A stretch of DNA of 54,088 nucleotides from assembly GCF_000422585.1 (NCBI RefSeq), contig NZ_AUGI01000053.1, positions 1-54,088 of the forward strand. The letters run 5' to 3'. Positions 1-8,350 of the stretch are shown here, in pieces (the first letter of the stretch is position 1; every line of letters begins with the position of its first letter). The translations under genes and the position numbers were made by a program. Below the pieces are notes generated by a model, which was not told the DNA's origin, did no database searches, and saw nothing but the letters and a program-made list of their open reading frames with translations. The stretch is from Hugenholtzia roseola DSM 9546 (GTDB lineage Bacteria; Bacteroidota; Bacteroidia; Cytophagales; Bernardetiaceae).

Positions 1-387
1 CATTTTAAGTTTTTGCAAATGCCTTTGTTTAACAAAAAAGAAAATGAATTAAAAACTAAGTTTGACAAGTGGTGTTATTTTTTAAAAAATTTAGAAAGTT
101 TTGACCATATTCCTAATATTCTCAACGAGCCTATTTTTCAAAAGGCTTTCGAAACTGCGGAATTAGCAGGTTTAAGTGCAGAACAGCGTGCAATTTATGA
201 AGAAAACCTCATTCAATATTGGGGCATGAAAAGTGCTATTGAGACAGCCATGGAAACGGCAGTAGAAGAAAATAAGATTGAAATTGCAAAAAAACTCATT
301 AAGCGTAATTTGACAAACGAGGAAATTGCAGAGGATACGGGATTAACAGTTGAACAAATAGAAGCACTACGTAGCAAAACAGAGTGA
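1..387 (+). CDS. Rpn-family PD-(D/E)XK nuclease / putative transposase, C-terminal part (5' end outside window)
   Basis: The frame is open from base 1, so the gene starts upstream. The first ~140 bases match 40360-40500 in the complete Rpn gene at 39900-40730 almost base for base, which identifies the family. That stretch is the region after the nuclease core (FLQMPLFNKKE...). The nuclease core itself lies outside the window. After the shared FQKAF motif the protein diverges from its paralog. It ends in a short helical tail, TGLTVEQIEALRSKTE, also found at the ends of the Rpn genes at 570 and 26804. Rpn proteins (COG5464-like) are DNA nucleases known for promoting RecA-independent recombination, and some act in phage defence. 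A structured repeat (R3, 394-462) follows the stop codon directly. Confidence 0.85.
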   Translation, partial: HFKFLQMPLFNKKENELKTKFDKWCYFLKNLESFDHIPNILNEPIFQKAFETAELAGLSAEQRAIYEENLIQYWGMKSAIETAMETAVEENKIEIAKKLIKRNLTNEEIAEDTGLTVEQIEALRSKTE

Positions 388-393
388 AACTGT

Positions 394-486
394 GTCTAAT
401 ATTATGTTTGCGAACTGAAAGTCGGCGAAGCCAAAAGGCGAGCTAATGTGCATAATTTAGGCTTTTGTACTTTCTATAAACTTTGT
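394..486. repeat. R3 structured repeat, copy 1 (downstream of Rpn gene)
   Basis: Copies lie at 394-486, 27669-27740 and 40735-40832, each just after an Rpn stop codon. The shared core is GCGAACTGAAAGTCGGC. This copy has outer arms 394-406 and 451-462 that pair with few mismatches, and a central GCC-AAAA-GGC hairpin at about 430-438. Similarity to the 40735 copy runs on to about 486 (TTTTGTACTTTCTATAAAC). Confidence 0.8.
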
Positions 487-501
487 GCATAAGGCAATCC
501 C

Positions 502-536
502 AAAAAGCAAGCTCCCACTTTTGGAACTTGCTTTTT
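502..536. terminator. Terminator-like hairpin between two Rpn genes
   Basis: Arms AAAAAGCAAG (502-511) and CTTGCTTTTT (527-536) pair perfectly across a 15-base loop, followed by a T-rich stretch. It can end transcription from the upstream Rpn gene and shield the next one, whose promoter starts within or just after it. Confidence 0.65.
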
Positions 537-553
537 CTTTTTTCGTATCTTTG
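520..553 (+). promoter_or_regulatory. Bacteroidota-type promoter of Rpn gene 570
   Basis: A TTTG box at 520-523 and a -7 box TATCTTTG at 546-553 are separated by 22 bases, matching the Bacteroidota sigma consensus TTTG / TAnnTTTG. The same TATCTTTG lies upstream of the sister genes at 26804 and 42959. Confidence 0.6.
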
Positions 554-569
554 TGAAAAACAGAAAACC

Positions 570-1484
570 ATGAGCAAAAGACTAATCCGCTTCGATTGGG
601 CAGTGAAAAAACTCCTTCGCAATAAGGCTAATTTTGTTGTGTTGGAAGGTTTCCTATCTGAACTGCTTTTTGAGGACATCAAAATTGAAAAGATTTTGGA
701 AAGTGAGGGCAATCAGGAAACCGAACAAGATAAGTACAATCGCGTCGATATTTTGGTGCAAAACGCTAAAAATGAGCTTGTTATCGTAGAAATTCAAAAT
801 ACGTATGAGATTGATTATTTCCACCGCATGGCGTATGGGGCTTCTAAGGCTTTGACTGAAAATTTGAGTTTAGGACAGTCTTATTCGGAAATTAAAAAGG
901 TAATTTCTGTAAATATCGTTTATTTTGATTTAGGACAAGGTAAAGATTATGTCTATAAAGGCACAACTAATTTTCAAGGTCTGCACGAAAAAGACTTGCT
1001 ACAACTTTCAAACAAACAACAAGAAACCTTTACCAAACAAAATATCTCTGATATTTTTCCTGAATATTATATCATCAAAGTAAATCAATTTAATGATGTC
1101 GCAAAAGATACGTTGGACGAATGGGTTTATTTTTTGAAAAATAGTGAAGTAAAAGATAGTTTTAAAGCAAAAGGTTTGGCAGAGGCAAAGGAGGTTTTAG
1201 ATGTTATGCGTCTGAATCAAGAGCAAACTTATGGGTACAATCGCTATTTGGACTACCTGCACGTAAAGGCGAGCGAGGCACTTTCTTTGAAAATCCAACA
1301 GGAGGAACTGATGGAAAAGAGAATAGCGGAGGCGAAGGAGAAAATCAGAAAAGATGAAAATTTTAAAAGGTCTGTTGAGATTGCTAAAAATGCTATTTCA
1401 GAAGGAGCTGATAATAAGTTCATCGCCAAAATAACAGGATTAACAGTTGAACAAATAGAAACGTTGCGTAACGAAAATGCGTAA
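570..1484 (+). CDS. Rpn-family PD-(D/E)XK nuclease / putative transposase, MSKRLIRFDW subfamily
   Basis: A 304-residue protein. The start at 570 (MSKRLIRFDW) is chosen because the same N-terminus opens both sister genes (26804, 42959) and a promoter lies just upstream; the frame is open further 5'. The nuclease core is visible: Asp60 in NRVDILV and Glu74-x-Gln76 in VIVEIQ, the D...ExQ form of the PD-(D/E)XK site. Residues 1-250 match the minus-strand copy at 42051-42959 with only two differences (K141/H, Q151/K). After EELMEK the two diverge sharply. The tail TGLTVEQIETLR resembles a small helix-turn-helix. An in-frame internal ATG at 1206 (Met213) could start a separate C-terminal product, as reported for E. 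coli rpn genes; this is inference. Likely role: mobile-element-like or phage-defence nuclease. Confidence 0.9.
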   Translation: MSKRLIRFDWAVKKLLRNKANFVVLEGFLSELLFEDIKIEKILESEGNQETEQDKYNRVDILVQNAKNELVIVEIQNTYEIDYFHRMAYGASKALTENLSLGQSYSEIKKVISVNIVYFDLGQGKDYVYKGTTNFQGLHEKDLLQLSNKQQETFTKQNISDIFPEYYIIKVNQFNDVAKDTLDEWVYFLKNSEVKDSFKAKGLAEAKEVLDVMRLNQEQTYGYNRYLDYLHVKASEALSLKIQQEELMEKRIAEAKEKIRKDENFKRSVEIAKNAISEGADNKFIAKITGLTVEQIETLRNENA

Positions 1485-1580
1485 AAACTGTACCTATTTT
1501 GGGTAAAAATAAAACGTTACTAAGAAAATGCAATAAACTGATAATCAACCACTTAATTCTCAAAAGTATCAAAGTCATTA

Positions 1581-1612
1581 AAAAAGGCTGCCTTATCTAA
1601 GCAGCCTTTTTT
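1581..1612. terminator. Bidirectional intrinsic terminator (rpn / nrdA)
   Basis: AAAAAGGCTGC (1581-1591) and GCAGCCTTTTT (1601-1611) form a stem with a 9-base loop, with A and T runs on either side. It sits between the convergent Rpn gene and nrdA and can serve both. Confidence 0.85.
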
Positions 1613-1642
1613 AACCAAAAATTTTGTATCATAGAAGCCCCA

Positions 1643-4069
1643 TTAACTACTACAAGTGATGCAATCGGGGTCGTCCAAAGAACAAGAAGCTCCACTTAGG
1701 TCTGCGTCCTGCCCAACGCTCTGTGGCAGTTGGGAACGCTCCTGTGTTGTGGCAGTAACTAAAAAGTCTTTATCGACGGTGAATTTGATAGCATCAGCGG
1801 CAGCTTTGGTGCGTAGGTAGTACATGCCTGTCTTCAAGCCGCGTTTCCAAGCGTGAAAGTGCATGGAGGTGAGCTTGCCCAAAGTCGGATTTTGCATGTG
1901 AATGTTCAAACTCTGACTCTGACAAATATATGCCCCCCTATCGGCAGCCATATCTATAATTGTCCGCTGGCTAATTTCCCAAACCGTTTTGTAGAGGTCT
2001 TTGATATGCTGCGGAATACGCTTAATATTTTGTACCGAACCGTTAGAAGAAATAAGTTCATTTTTCATCTGTTCGTCCCAAAGTTTTAGCTCGATAAGGT
2101 CGTGAAGGAGGTGCTTATTTATCACAACAAACTCACCCGACAAGACCCTACGGACGTAAATGTTAGAGGTATATGGCTCGATACACTCATTGTTACCCAA
2201 GATTTGAGAAGTAGAAGCCGTAGGCATGGGCGCAACTAAAAGCGAATTTCGCACCCCATGCTTGACCACTTTTTGGCGCAAATCGTCCCAATTCCAACGT
2301 CCGCTTTCAGGCTTAACTCCCCAGAGGTCGAATTGAAACTTGCCTTCCGAAAGAGGCGACCCCGCAAAGGTTGGATAACTACCTTCTTGCTGTGCCAATT
2401 CGCAAGAAGCAGTCATGGCAGCGAAGTAGATGGTTTCGAAGATGTCAGTGTTGAGACGCGCCGCCTCCGCACTATCAAAAGGCACACGCAACATAATAAA
2501 CGTATCTGCCAAGCCTTGCACGCCCAAGCCCACAGGACGGTGGCGCATATTGCTATTTTTCGCCTCCTCTATCGGATAATAATTTCTATCAATGACCCGA
2601 TTGAGGTTGCGTGTCAGAACTTTGGTTACTTCATAGAGTTTCTGATGGTCGAATTTGCCATCAATGACAAACTTGGGCAGTGCCAAAGAACCCAAATTAC
2701 ACACTGCCACTTCGTCAGGTGCAGTGTATTCTATAATTTCGGTGCAAAGGTTAGACGATTTTATCGTACCCAAATTCTGCTGGTTCGACTTGTGGTTCGC
2801 ATGGTCTTTATAGAGCATATAAGGCGTTCCCGTTTCGATTTGCGCCTCCAAAATGGCGAACCAAAGCTCTTGCGCACGCAGGGTACGACGCGCCTTGCCC
2901 TCTCTTTCATAACGGGTATAAAGTTCCTCGAAGGCTGCGCCATGGCAATCTGCCAAATGAGGGGCTTCATTAGGACAGAACAAAGACCACTGCTCATCAT
3001 TCTGAACACGTTTCATAAATAGGTCAGAAATCCAGAGGGCGTAGAACAAATCGCGAGCGCGAAGTTCCTCCTTGCCATGATTCTTTTTGAGGTCTAAAAA
3101 CTCGAAGATGTCGGCATGCCAAGGCTCTAAATAGATGGCAAACGCACCCTTGCGCTTATTTCCGCCTTGGTCTATGTAGCGTGCCGTATCGTTAAAGACG
3201 CGCAACATCGGAATAATTCCGTTTGAATGACCGTTGGTGCCGCGAATGTAAGAACCCGTTGCGCGAATGTTATGCACCGAAAGCCCAATGCCACCTGCCG
3301 ATTGTGAAATCTTGGCGCACTGTTTCAAGGTATCATAGATGCCCTCTACACTATCTTCCTGCATCTGCAAGAGAAAACAAGACGACATTTGAGGCTTAGG
3401 CGTGGCAGCATTGAAAAGCGTAGGCGTAGCGTGTGTAAACCAACGCTGTGAAAGCATTTGGTAGGTTTCCAAGACAGAGTCAATGTCCTCGAAGTGAATC
3501 CCCACGGCAACGCGCATCAGCATGTGTTGGGGGCGTTCTACTACCTTTCCGTTGAGGCGTAGAAGGTAGGAACGCTCTAAGGTCTTGAAGCCAAAATAGT
3601 CGTAGTCGTAATCTCGGCTATAATCGACGGCTTGATTGAGAATATGCGCATATTTTTTGACTATAAAATAGGCTTCATCTGAAATCAACTGTGCATTCAA
3701 ACCTGTTTCAGGATTCACATATTGATACAATTCTTCAATCGTATCAGAAAAAGAATCTAAGGTTTCTTTGTGTAAATTTGAAATCGCGATACGAGAAGCC
3801 AAAATCGCATAATCGGGGTGCAGCGTCGCCATCGTTGCAGCCGTTTCCGCTGCCAATTCATCGAGCTGCACCGTACTCACGCCATCATAAAGACCTGCCA
3901 AGACCTTGTAGGTAACTTCCTGCGGACGGATATAGCGCGTGTCTAAGCCATCACAAAGGCGTTGGACGCGCTTGGTGATTTTGTTCATATCCACATCTTC
4001 GCTACGACCATCTCGTTTCCTGACTTTCATCGTGGTAGTATTTACGATTGGTTTTTCTTTTGTAAGCAT
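1643..4069 (-). CDS. nrdA: Ribonucleoside-diphosphate reductase, large (alpha) subunit, class I
   Basis: An 808-residue cytosolic enzyme that reduces ribonucleoside diphosphates to deoxyribonucleotides together with a radical-carrying beta subunit, which is not in this window. An N-terminal ATP-cone (about residues 14-105, starting [18 protein letters not shown]) suggests allosteric control by ATP/dATP. The active-site thiol lies in [11 protein letters not shown]. The N-x-C-x-E catalytic triad is in [11 protein letters not shown], followed by the second redox cysteine in [10 protein letters not shown]. The C-terminal swinging-arm cysteines are C803 and C806 (DCITCSS). Length is typical of the family. 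The gene stands alone, without nrdB beside it. An AT-rich palindrome at 4087-4127 lies just upstream of the start. Confidence 0.96.
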   Translation of the reverse strand: MLTKEKPIVNTTTMKVRKRDGRSEDVDMNKITKRVQRLCDGLDTRYIRPQEVTYKVLAGLYDGVSTVQLDELAAETAATMATLHPDYAILASRIAISNLHKETLDSFSDTIEELYQYVNPETGLNAQLISDEAYFIVKKYAHILNQAVDYSRDYDYDYFGFKTLERSYLLRLNGKVVERPQHMLMRVAVGIHFEDIDSVLETYQMLSQRWFTHATPTLFNAATPKPQMSSCFLLQMQEDSVEGIYDTLKQCAKISQSAGGIGLSVHNIRATGSYIRGTNGHSNGIIPMLRVFNDTARYIDQGGNKRKGAFAIYLEPWHADIFEFLDLKKNHGKEELRARDLFYALWISDLFMKRVQNDEQWSLFCPNEAPHLADCHGAAFEELYTRYEREGKARRTLRAQELWFAILEAQIETGTPYMLYKDHANHKSNQQNLGTIKSSNLCTEIIEYTAPDEVAVCNLGSLALPKFVIDGKFDHQKLYEVTKVLTRNLNRVIDRNYYPIEEAKNSNMRHRPVGLGVQGLADTFIMLRVPFDSAEAARLNTDIFETIYFAAMTASCELAQQEGSYPTFAGSPLSEGKFQFDLWGVKPESGRWNWDDLRQKVVKHGVRNSLLVAPMPTASTSQILGNNECIEPYTSNIYVRRVLSGEFVVINKHLLHDLIELKLWDEQMKNELISSNGSVQNIKRIPQHIKDLYKTVWEISQRTIIDMAADRGAYICQSQSLNIHMQNPTLGKLTSMHFHAWKRGLKTGMYYLRTKAAADAIKFTVDKDFLVTATTQERSQLPQSVGQDADLSGASCSLDDPDCITCSS

Positions 4070-4086
4070 ATAAGGTTTTATATCTT

Positions 4087-4127
4087 GTTCATTTTTATTT
4101 TAAAATATTTTCAAAATAAAAATGAAC
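4087..4127. promoter_or_regulatory. AT-rich palindrome upstream of nrdA
   Basis: Arms GTTCATTTTTATTTT (4087-4101) and AAAATAAAAATGAAC (4113-4127) are perfectly complementary around an 11-base centre. The inner arm ends 17 bases before the nrdA ATG, so it would fall in the leader or promoter. It does not resemble an NrdR box that I can recognise. It could be an operator or an mRNA hairpin. Confidence 0.5.
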
Positions 4128-4158
4128 CACACAACACAAACAAGTAATAAAATTTGGA

Positions 4159-4180
4159 ACAAAAGCCTTTTGGCTTTTGT
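4159..4180. terminator. Perfect hairpin, terminator-like
   Basis: ACAAAAGCC (4159-4167) and GGCTTTTGT (4172-4180) pair perfectly around a TTTT loop. No gene clearly ends here, so its role is uncertain. Confidence 0.4.
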
Positions 4181-4908
4181 GGGCTTCGAAGAAAAAGCCA
4201 TTGTCTTTTTAAAATGGTTTTTCATAAAAGCCTCAAAATCAAGCACTTAATCTTTCATATTTCCTTCTCTATCTCACTTTGTTTCATCAGAGAAAGTCGC
4301 ACGTTTTTCCAAACGCGCTTTTGCAGGTGCAGAAGAAACGCGAAAACACTTTTCTTGCCTTTCCGTTTCAGGGTTTGAAGTTACGATTTTCATGCCAAAA
4401 AACGAAATTCTAAAATCCATAAACGGCTTTGCTGCGCTGCCTATTTTCCTAAAAAACGCGCCTACCATTTGGGAAATGAACCCCTTAGCGGCACAAAATA
4501 ATTCTTTTCAAGTTTTGTCAAGTTTATCGAAAAAAAGAGAGCCTGCCCAAAAGTCGGGCAATTTGGCAGACCTGCCACTTGAAGATGTGCCATCTTTTGT
4601 CTGTCAGGTGCAGAGCCTATCGGGTCAGAAAGGGAGGCACGCATGCCCCAACTTTTTTATTTTTTTAGAAATCCGTTTTCCTAACAAACGCAGATAAGGG
4701 CTTCTTTTGTTTGCAGGCTTGCAAAAAAAAATGGCGTGCCTTAAACCTTTTTAAGAAAAGGAGGTCTAAGCAGTAGGCGCAAATTAAAGGGCGCGTTTGT
4801 TTTTATTTCATTGTAAAACTTCGTTTTTTTCTCTGTTTTATTGTCTATTTTTTTCTCTGTTTTTTCTTTATTTTCTCTCATTTATTTCTCTTTTATCTCT
4901 TTTTTCTA

Positions 4909-6324
4909 ATGAATATGAAAACTAAAATTTGTACTTTCTCATTTTACACAAGACAAAAAGAAAAATCAAATCTAATAACAAATATTATTTTTGGTTTAAT
5001 TTTTGGTTTCTCTTTTTCAGTCGGAAACGTCTTTTTTCTGCCTTCTACCTCGCTTGTGGCGCAAAATCTCTACTTCCCCCCTAACGATAGCGACACTTGG
5101 GAGCGGCTCAACTTCGACTCTTTGGGCTGGTGTCGTCCTGCACTCGACTCACTGCTTACTTTTCTGGAAAGCAACAACACAAAAGCCTTTTTGATAGTCA
5201 AAGATGGTAAAATTGTGGTAGAATCTTACATGAACAATTTTTCGCAAACAGACCCTTGGTATTGGGCTTCCGCAGGCAAGACGCTGACCGCCTTTACCGT
5301 AGGGATAGCCGCTTCGGAGGGCTATTTAAACTTAGAAGATGCAAGCTCACAGTACTTAGGCACAGGCTGGACAAGCCTACCTTCCGACAAAGAAAATAAT
5401 ATCACGATTTGGCATCAACTAACCATGACTTCGGGCTTAGATGATGGCGTATCAGACCCTTTCTGTACCGAATCTAACTGCCTGATTTACAAAGAAGAAG
5501 TAGGCAAAAGATGGGCATACCACAATGCACCCTATACACTTTTAGATGGTGTAATTGAAGGCGCAACGGGCAACAATCTAAACCGTTATTTTGGCGAAAA
5601 AGTACGCAATAAAATTGGCATGCGCGGTCTTTTTGTCCGCAATGGCTACAACAATGTCTATTATTCAGACGCAAGAAGCATGGCGCGTTTCGGGATTTTG
5701 ATGCTTAATAAGGGCATCTGGAAGGACGAAATTATCCTTTCTGATAGCCTTTATTTTCAGGCACAAATTCGTCCTTCACAGAATTTAAACCCTGCTTATG
5801 GTTATCTTTGGTGGTTAAATGGACAACAAACTTACATGATTCCGCAAAGCCAAAATCGCTTTAATGGTTTTCTTCAACCCTCTGCGCCTGCCGATATGTA
5901 CTCGGCTTTGGGTAAAAATGGTCAGATACTAAACGTTGTACCCTCTCAAAATTTGCTTGTGATACGCTTGGGCGACGCACCCGATAATAGTTTAGTTCCT
6001 TTTACACTTAGCGAACAAATTTGGCAATACCTACAAAATGTTTTTTGCAACAATACCCCTACGGCTCTGCCTCATTCCAACTATTTGCCCTTGCAGGTCT
6101 TTCCTAACCCAAGCCAAGATTACCTCGAAATATCGCTGCCCAATAAAAACGCAACTTACCAAGTCGAGATTTTTTCCCTTAGCACAGGGCAAATTTGGCA
6201 GAGTTTTTCCTCACAAGCACTTACGCGCCTTTCTATTCAAACACTACCACAAGGGGCGTATGGCATTAGGGTCAGTGAAAAGGCAACAGGGCAGTTTTTT
6301 TTAGGGCGTTTTATTAGAAATTAG
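4909..6324 (+). CDS. Secreted serine hydrolase (beta-lactamase / class C family) with T9SS sorting domain
   Basis: A 471-residue protein. The N-terminus has a basic stretch, a hydrophobic segment at about residues 24-44, and a likely signal-peptide end near SLVAQ. The catalytic domain has the S-x-x-K motif at S121-AGK124 and the Y-x-N motif at Y204-HN206, as in class C beta-lactamases, D-alanyl-D-alanine carboxypeptidases and related esterases. The last ~80 residues (LPLQVFPNPSQDYLEI through GRFIRN) are a type A T9SS C-terminal domain, so export is probably by the Por/T9SS system to the surface or medium. The substrate cannot be read from the sequence. The start at 4909 is followed by a second ATG at 4915, which is equally possible. 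A palindromic terminator follows. Confidence 0.88.
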   Translation: MNMKTKICTFSFYTRQKEKSNLITNIIFGLIFGFSFSVGNVFFLPSTSLVAQNLYFPPNDSDTWERLNFDSLGWCRPALDSLLTFLESNNTKAFLIVKDGKIVVESYMNNFSQTDPWYWASAGKTLTAFTVGIAASEGYLNLEDASSQYLGTGWTSLPSDKENNITIWHQLTMTSGLDDGVSDPFCTESNCLIYKEEVGKRWAYHNAPYTLLDGVIEGATGNNLNRYFGEKVRNKIGMRGLFVRNGYNNVYYSDARSMARFGILMLNKGIWKDEIILSDSLYFQAQIRPSQNLNPAYGYLWWLNGQQTYMIPQSQNRFNGFLQPSAPADMYSALGKNGQILNVVPSQNLLVIRLGDAPDNSLVPFTLSEQIWQYLQNVFCNNTPTALPHSNYLPLQVFPNPSQDYLEISLPNKNATYQVEIFSLSTGQIWQSFSSQALTRLSIQTLPQGAYGIRVSEKATGQFFLGRFIRN

Positions 6325-6350
6325 GAAAAAAGTTATCAAAAAAAGATTAA

Positions 6351-6394
6351 AAAAAGCCGTTAGTAAGTTTTTAAAAACTTACTAACGGCTTTTT
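6351..6394. terminator. Bidirectional terminator, 44-base perfect palindrome
   Basis: AAAAAGCCGTTAGTAAGTTT and its exact complement meet with no loop bases, giving a 22-bp inverted repeat at 6351-6372 / 6373-6394. It separates the convergent serine-hydrolase and lipoprotein genes. Confidence 0.9.
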
Positions 6395-6424
6395 AAAGGG
6401 CTTTAAACCCCATTTTTAACCCCA

Positions 6425-7933
6425 TTAAGGCGTAACCTTAAATCGGTAGCTTTGGCGCGTAACCTGCCCTTTGCTATCAGTAACGGTAAGGGTCAGGAGG
6501 TAGTTTTGGGTCGCGCCTGTGGGACTGCTTTCGGGGGTGAAAACCTTTGTGATATTGGCATTAGAAAAGTCAATAATCTGTGGCAATTCATCGCCGATAA
6601 GTAGGTCGGCTTCTTCCAAATTGACAATTCTTTCTTGGTTTCCTACTACTCCCCAATCAATTTGCACCTGCGCAATCCCCAAATCGTCTAAAAGTTTGCC
6701 TTCTATGCGTGCCTGCTGATTGCTGCGCATCTCAATCTCTTGGTCAAATTCTTCTATATTTTGAATAATTTGCGATTGAAATTGTATGAAAATATTGCTC
6801 AAAGCAATTACAGGGGGCTGGTCTTTGGTAACAATTAGGATAATGTGATAGGGGTCTGAAAAATTGCCTCCTTCGTCCTTTAAAGAAAGCGTTAGGCGGT
6901 ATCGCTCGCCCACTCGCGCATTTTCGGGCAGCGGAATTTCAATCTGCTCCTCGTCAAAGAGCGTTTGCAGGTCTAAGGAAGTATCCTCTGGCACATCAAG
7001 CGCACGACTTTCTATCAGAACAGGTGTAGCGTCAATTTTACCAAAGAAAATAAAGAGGCTATCGAGCGTTCCTACGTCATTTGCCACTGCGTCAGTGATG
7101 AAAAAAGAAGTGCCTTCTACAACATTAGCCGTATTGTCGCTGCCAAGCGCAGGCAGAGTTTCATTTATTTCCAAAATAGGCGCGGTATCATCACAATCTA
7201 CCAAGATATCGAAAAGAAGCGGCTCAGAAAGATTGCCGTCTGTATCTGTGGCTTGTATTCGAAGTTGTAAAGTAGTGCCATTTTCTACCACGTCGGGAAT
7301 AATAATTCTATCATTAAACAAATCAGACAAACTTATCGAATCCAAACCCTGCACCACACGCACAATGGGCGGAAAATTTTCGAGCTGGGCGCGTACCTCC
7401 GAAATGCCAATGTTGTCTTTCAAATAGCCACTCAAAAGGATAGGGCTTAGGCGGCAGGCTAAATAACTTTCGTCTTCTTGGCGAGTCAGATTCGTAATTT
7501 GCGCCTCAAAAAAACGCGGCGCACGCACATCGCCCACTATCACAAAATTGCGGCGTGCCTCCACCACTTTGCCGCTCAAATCATAGACCACAATCGAAAC
7601 CTGATAGGGGTCTAAATTGGCATCTACGGGAACGACAAAAAAAGTATCGAGGGCATAGCGGCGAGAACGGATATTTTCAATTACAAAAAATTCCTGCCAA
7701 GCGTCAGGATTGCTCTCACGCGGACGAATCTCTACCTCGATGCGCTCCAAACCTGCATTGTCGCTGATATTGGTTTGCAGACGCAGGGTATCGCTCAAAA
7801 AGTAGGAATCTTCTATTGCAAAAGGTGAAATAATGGGGTCAAAACGGTCTTCTATCGGCACGCAGCCACTTCCTAAATAAGCCCAAAGTAGGATAAAAGT
7901 CGTGATAATAAGGCGAGATGTATTTTTTTTCAT
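6425..7933 (-). CDS. Putative lipoprotein with tandem Ig/cadherin-like domains
   Basis: A 502-residue protein. The N-terminus is a lipoprotein signal (MKKNTSRLI..., lipobox LGSGC, Cys24). The rest is all-beta in character, with repeated motifs of the form 'D..GL..IEVE', 'DNIGISEVRAQL', 'DDLGIAQVQIDW' and 'TVTDSKGQVTRQSYRF' about every 100 residues, typical of Ig- or cadherin-like folds. It is probably anchored in the outer membrane or periplasm. No enzymatic motif is visible, so it may have a binding or structural role. It ends against the shared terminator at 6351-6394. The specific family was not recognised. Confidence 0.75.
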   Translation of the reverse strand: MKKNTSRLIITTFILLWAYLGSGCVPIEDRFDPIISPFAIEDSYFLSDTLRLQTNISDNAGLERIEVEIRPRESNPDAWQEFFVIENIRSRRYALDTFFVVPVDANLDPYQVSIVVYDLSGKVVEARRNFVIVGDVRAPRFFEAQITNLTRQEDESYLACRLSPILLSGYLKDNIGISEVRAQLENFPPIVRVVQGLDSISLSDLFNDRIIIPDVVENGTTLQLRIQATDTDGNLSEPLLFDILVDCDDTAPILEINETLPALGSDNTANVVEGTSFFITDAVANDVGTLDSLFIFFGKIDATPVLIESRALDVPEDTSLDLQTLFDEEQIEIPLPENARVGERYRLTLSLKDEGGNFSDPYHIILIVTKDQPPVIALSNIFIQFQSQIIQNIEEFDQEIEMRSNQQARIEGKLLDDLGIAQVQIDWGVVGNQERIVNLEEADLLIGDELPQIIDFSNANITKVFTPESSPTGATQNYLLTLTVTDSKGQVTRQSYRFKVTP

Positions 7934-8350
7934 ATCAATTTAGAACAAAATTGACGGTTTGGAAAGGCAAAAAGTGAGAAACAAAAGGCTCTCTTGCAGC
8001 AGAGGGCGCAAATAGGGAACGGCAATAAGCCTTGTAAAGATACACGCTTTTATCATTCTTACCAAAAAAGAGACGGATATTCTTTGCCCTTGTTTGCAAA
8101 TTTTCATGGAAACGAGCGCAAGAAAGCAACTCCCAAAAAGTGTTTTGCCGCCCTTTGCTTCTATTTTGCGAAGAAAAACGCCTTTAAGTGCCAAAATCGC
8201 CCTTATATTTTTTGTCTTATCCAGAAAAATTCAAAAAAAGCGATTTTGATTTTGTGCCTTTGTTTTTTAGTTTTATATTTCCTTCGCTTTTGCCCGATGC
8301 AGGCTCTCTTTCCATGCCCAAAAACTAACAAGAAAAACTACCAAAATCTG
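7934..8350. other. Intergenic spacer between divergent lipoprotein genes
   Basis: About 415 bases that probably hold the divergent promoters. The frame of the downstream gene is open through here, but the region encodes no lipoprotein signal or family motif. No clear repeat or hairpin was seen. Confidence 0.45.

Larger units (their letters stand above)
4070..4908. other. Gene-poor intergenic region with many hairpins
   Basis: About 840 bases lie between the divergent nrdA and serine-hydrolase genes. Short frames here show no family resemblance and no consistent start signals. Visible structures are the palindrome at 4087-4127, a perfect hairpin at 4159-4180, a block of adjoining small hairpins at 4551-4610, and a long pyrimidine-rich tract at about 4810-4907 leading into the next gene. 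Confidence 0.6.

Noticed and set aside
2258-3022. A 254-codon open frame on the plus strand
   Set aside because: It lies entirely inside nrdA on the other strand and has no family features; nrdA is unmistakable.
4392-4697. A 101-codon frame in the nrdA / serine-hydrolase spacer
   Set aside because: It crosses the hairpin block and has no recognisable motif, signal peptide or start context.
6864-7427. A 187-codon plus-strand frame
   Set aside because: Ser-rich shadow of the Ig-like lipoprotein gene on the minus strand.
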